Source of the DNA: Akkermansia muciniphila
GTDB lineage: Bacteria; Verrucomicrobiota; Verrucomicrobiia; Limisphaerales; F1-80-MAGS106
Direction of reading: 5' to 3'
Assembly: GCA_945865375.1 (NCBI GenBank)
Contig: CAMBEJ010000028.1
Coordinates: 1-42,053 of the forward strand
DNA: 42,053 bases
The stretch's first letter is position 1, and every line of letters starts with the position of its first letter. Positions 40,678-42,053 of this stretch are shown one piece after another. Both the position numbers and the translations under genes were made by a program. The notes beneath the pieces were generated by a model that was given only the letters and a program-made list of their open reading frames with translations, was not told the origin of the DNA and did not search any database.

Positions 40678-41562
40678 TTAATCCAGCGCGCGCACGGTGG
40701 TCAAAGAGGTGATGAATCGATGGTCATCCCATTTCCACACGACCTTCTTGTCGCGGGTGACCTCAAAAGCATGAGCTCCTTTCCCCTCCTGGCCGCGCAA
40801 GAAATTCCCAACCAGGATGTGGCCATTAGGCAACTGTTGGATGCTGGAAACCCAGGTGATGTTCAATTCTGGCGCATCCGCCGCGGTGAACTGCCACGCA
40901 ATCTTTTTGTCGGGTGTCACCTCGATGACGCGCTTCTGGGTGCCACACGAAATAAGGGTGTTTCCATTCTTCAACCGTTGGGCATCGCCCGCGTTCTCAA
41001 CACCCGTGTATTCCCAGACGACGTTTCCCTCGACATCCACCTCACGCACCGCCCCCTCGCCTTCATGCGCGGCGAGAATGTTCCCGTTCGCCAGCTTATG
41101 AACGTTGCGCACCTGAAGATGATAACTTTCAACGCTCGTCTTGAGGGGCGTGATCCTGACCACATCCCCTTTCGAGTTCACCTCGACTGCCCGGCAGGGG
41201 CCTTGCTCGGCCACCAGCGTGTTGCCGTTGGCCAACCGCTGGCAGCCCAGCACTTGGGGGCACTGGCTCACGTAGTTCCACACCTCCTCGCCCTGGCGCG
41301 TGACCTCGCGCACACCCGTCGGCTTGCCGCCGTAGGCGTACAGCACATGGCCGTTTGGAAGCACTTCAAAAATGACGGCGATGCTCGGCGGCTTGTGTTC
41401 CCAAACAACCTTGCCGCTTGTGTCCAGTTCAAGAAGCCTGTTCGGGCCTTTGCCATACTCGAATAACAGGAGCCGATGCTTAATCGCTGTATCCGCCGCC
41501 GCCGCGGTCACCGATGTCGAGAGCGCAAGAACAAGCGCGACGAAATGTTGTTTGAGTTTCAT
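40678..41562 (-). CDS. Secreted beta-propeller protein (PQQ-like/arylsulfotransferase-like repeats)
   Basis: The 294-residue product from the ATG at 41562 has a signal peptide (MKLKQHFVALVLALSTSVTA). The body consists of about six or seven repeats of a beta-propeller blade with the core pattern (R/Q)xLxNGNxL followed by E(V/L)xxxGxVVWxY, for example LPNGHVLYAYG, LANGNTLVAEQG, LANGNILAAHEG, LKNGNTLISCG and LPNGHILVGNFL. No catalytic residue is evident, so it may bind a ligand or partner. It is the first gene of the unit with the DUF1592 and DUF1552 genes; the gap to the former is 15 bases. The frame upstream of 41562 lacks family likeness. Confidence 0.85.
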   Translation of the reverse strand: MKLKQHFVALVLALSTSVTAAAADTAIKHRLLLFEYGKGPNRLLELDTSGKVVWEHKPPSIAVIFEVLPNGHVLYAYGGKPTGVREVTRQGEEVWNYVSQCPQVLGCQRLANGNTLVAEQGPCRAVEVNSKGDVVRITPLKTSVESYHLQVRNVHKLANGNILAAHEGEGAVREVDVEGNVVWEYTGVENAGDAQRLKNGNTLISCGTQKRVIEVTPDKKIAWQFTAADAPELNITWVSSIQQLPNGHILVGNFLRGQEGKGAHAFEVTRDKKVVWKWDDHRFITSLTTVRALD

Positions 41563-41716
41563 GATGAAATTGAACGGTACCCCGCACGCTGACGCCATGT
41601 CTGGCCAACGCCAATGACGCACCAGCGCCACGGAACGACCCAGCACAACCGCGTCCCGGAGGTCCCAGTAGCAGAGCAGGAACTGAGACAAACCTAATGT
41701 GGCGCTCCTACCCTGG

Positions 41717-41763
41717 CAGCGGCGTCCCGCCGCTGTTCCATGTAGAGCCGAGACGGCTCTGCC
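41717..41763. repeat. Twin REP-like hairpins
   Basis: Two perfect hairpins lie side by side: CAGCGGCG-TCC-CGCCGCTG (41717-41735) and AGAGCCG-AGA-CGGCTCT (41744-41760). The second, extended to 41763 and read on the minus strand, matches the hairpin at 11689-11713. They lie in the spacer upstream of the propeller gene, about 155 bases from its start. No T tract follows. Confidence 0.7.
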
Positions 41764-41885
41764 ACTTTACCCACAACTTCGAGATGCACGGCAGCACAAC
41801 CCATCGCGTCATTTGTGCTGGCCATGGGCATACTTGCATTGTTATTACTGAGAGATGGACCGTCAACCACAAATGGCGCTCATCA

Positions 41886-41967
41886 AAAAGCACGGGCGCA
41901 ACTCACGTTATCCGAGGTCGCCTCCCCTGACGCGGGTATCCCGCCGCTTAACCACGCTGAAGTGACA
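41886..41967 (-). repeat. Dispersed repeat, copy B, next to intron end
   Basis: Read on the minus strand, this is the second copy of the repeat at 294-376: CACTTCAGCG, then GCGGGATACCCGCGTCAGGGG, AGGCGACCTCGG, AACGTGAGTTGCGCCC. It contains a small hairpin GCGGG-ATA-CCCGC. The likeness to copy A begins right at the predicted 3' splice junction of the intron at 41968. Confidence 0.7.
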
Positions 41968-42053
41968 GTAGAGTAGGCGAAGCGGACGGATTGAGAGGCA
42001 CAGGCCAATGACCGTCTCGCTTCGCCCCTCATCGAACCGGACAGGCGGTTTTC
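41968..42053 (-). mobile_element. 3' end of a group II intron (partial, cut by the window edge)
   Basis: On the minus strand 42053-42034 reads as the 3' half of domain V, starting in the GAAA loop (GAAAACCGCC) and ending CCGGTTC. After three linker bases, domain VI runs from 42030 to 41971: GAG-G-GGCGAAGCG pairs with CGCTTCGCC-T-A-CTC, leaving an unpaired A at 41974. The RNA would end TAC at 41968, seven bases counting from the unpaired A, which is the normal branch-point distance, and with the usual AY end. The rest of the intron, with any reverse transcriptase gene, lies beyond the right edge. The identification is from motif and structure only. Confidence 0.7.

Overview
The window looks like a chromosomal segment of a Verrucomicrobiota bacterium, probably near the Pedosphaera/Limisphaera group. 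This is judged from gene content only: a PEP-CTERM protein beside a protein starting with the SVNAVGYVN motif, a DUF1592/DUF1552 pair of the planctomycete-verrucomicrobial type, pseudopilins with AFTLIE processing sites, and many weak Shine-Dalgarno sites.

Left part (1-14.4 kb). Housekeeping genes are separated by repeat-rich spacers. A cofactor cluster (nadC, birA, coaX, an HNH nuclease gene) is read rightwards. A lone RelE-type toxin gene, a tRNA-Glu(CTC), and a two-gene transcription unit follow on the minus strand; that unit makes a duplicated SVNAVGYVN protein and a PEP-CTERM protein, with a sigma-70-like promoter and a hairpin-plus-T-tract terminator. Also on the minus strand are a zinc-dependent dehydrogenase, an RluA-type pseudouridine synthase, a double CbiX-domain protein, pdxJ and a large lipoprotein of unknown role. 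A plus-strand alpha/beta hydrolase, a HigBA-like toxin-antitoxin pair and a small conserved protein gene complete this part.

Centre (14.8-31.1 kb, minus strand). One compact block encodes a type II secretion system: a secreted leader protein, GspE, F, G, H, I, J, K, a GspL/PilMN-like protein, a GspM/PilO-like protein, a GspC-like protein and a secretin divided over two genes. A sensor kinase and an NtrC-type sigma-54 activator follow. Most junctions overlap, often as ATGA. Upstream of the first gene is an exact sigma-54 promoter match (TGGCAC-N5-TTGC) preceded by two palindromes 30 bp apart, the layout expected for NtrC-type activator sites. The simplest reading is that the block carries its own sigma-54 control circuit. 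The secretin appears to be cut inside a glycine-rich loop of its last N-domain.

Right part (31.3-42 kb). A plus-strand DPP IV-type peptidase converges on a minus-strand four-gene unit: a secreted beta-propeller protein, a 1420-residue DUF1592-family protein with a CxxCH haem motif, a Tat-exported DUF1552 protein and an MFS transporter. At the right edge lie paired REP-like hairpins, a dispersed repeat whose other copy is near position 300, and what looks like the 3' end of a group II intron (domain V half plus domain VI) whose splice junction coincides with the edge of that repeat.

The spacers of the left half hold several elements built from short-period tandem repeats (6-, 7-, 8- and 9-mers), often as inverted arms around 75-190 bp. 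No rRNA gene or CRISPR array was seen. All function calls come from reading motifs by eye, without database searches.
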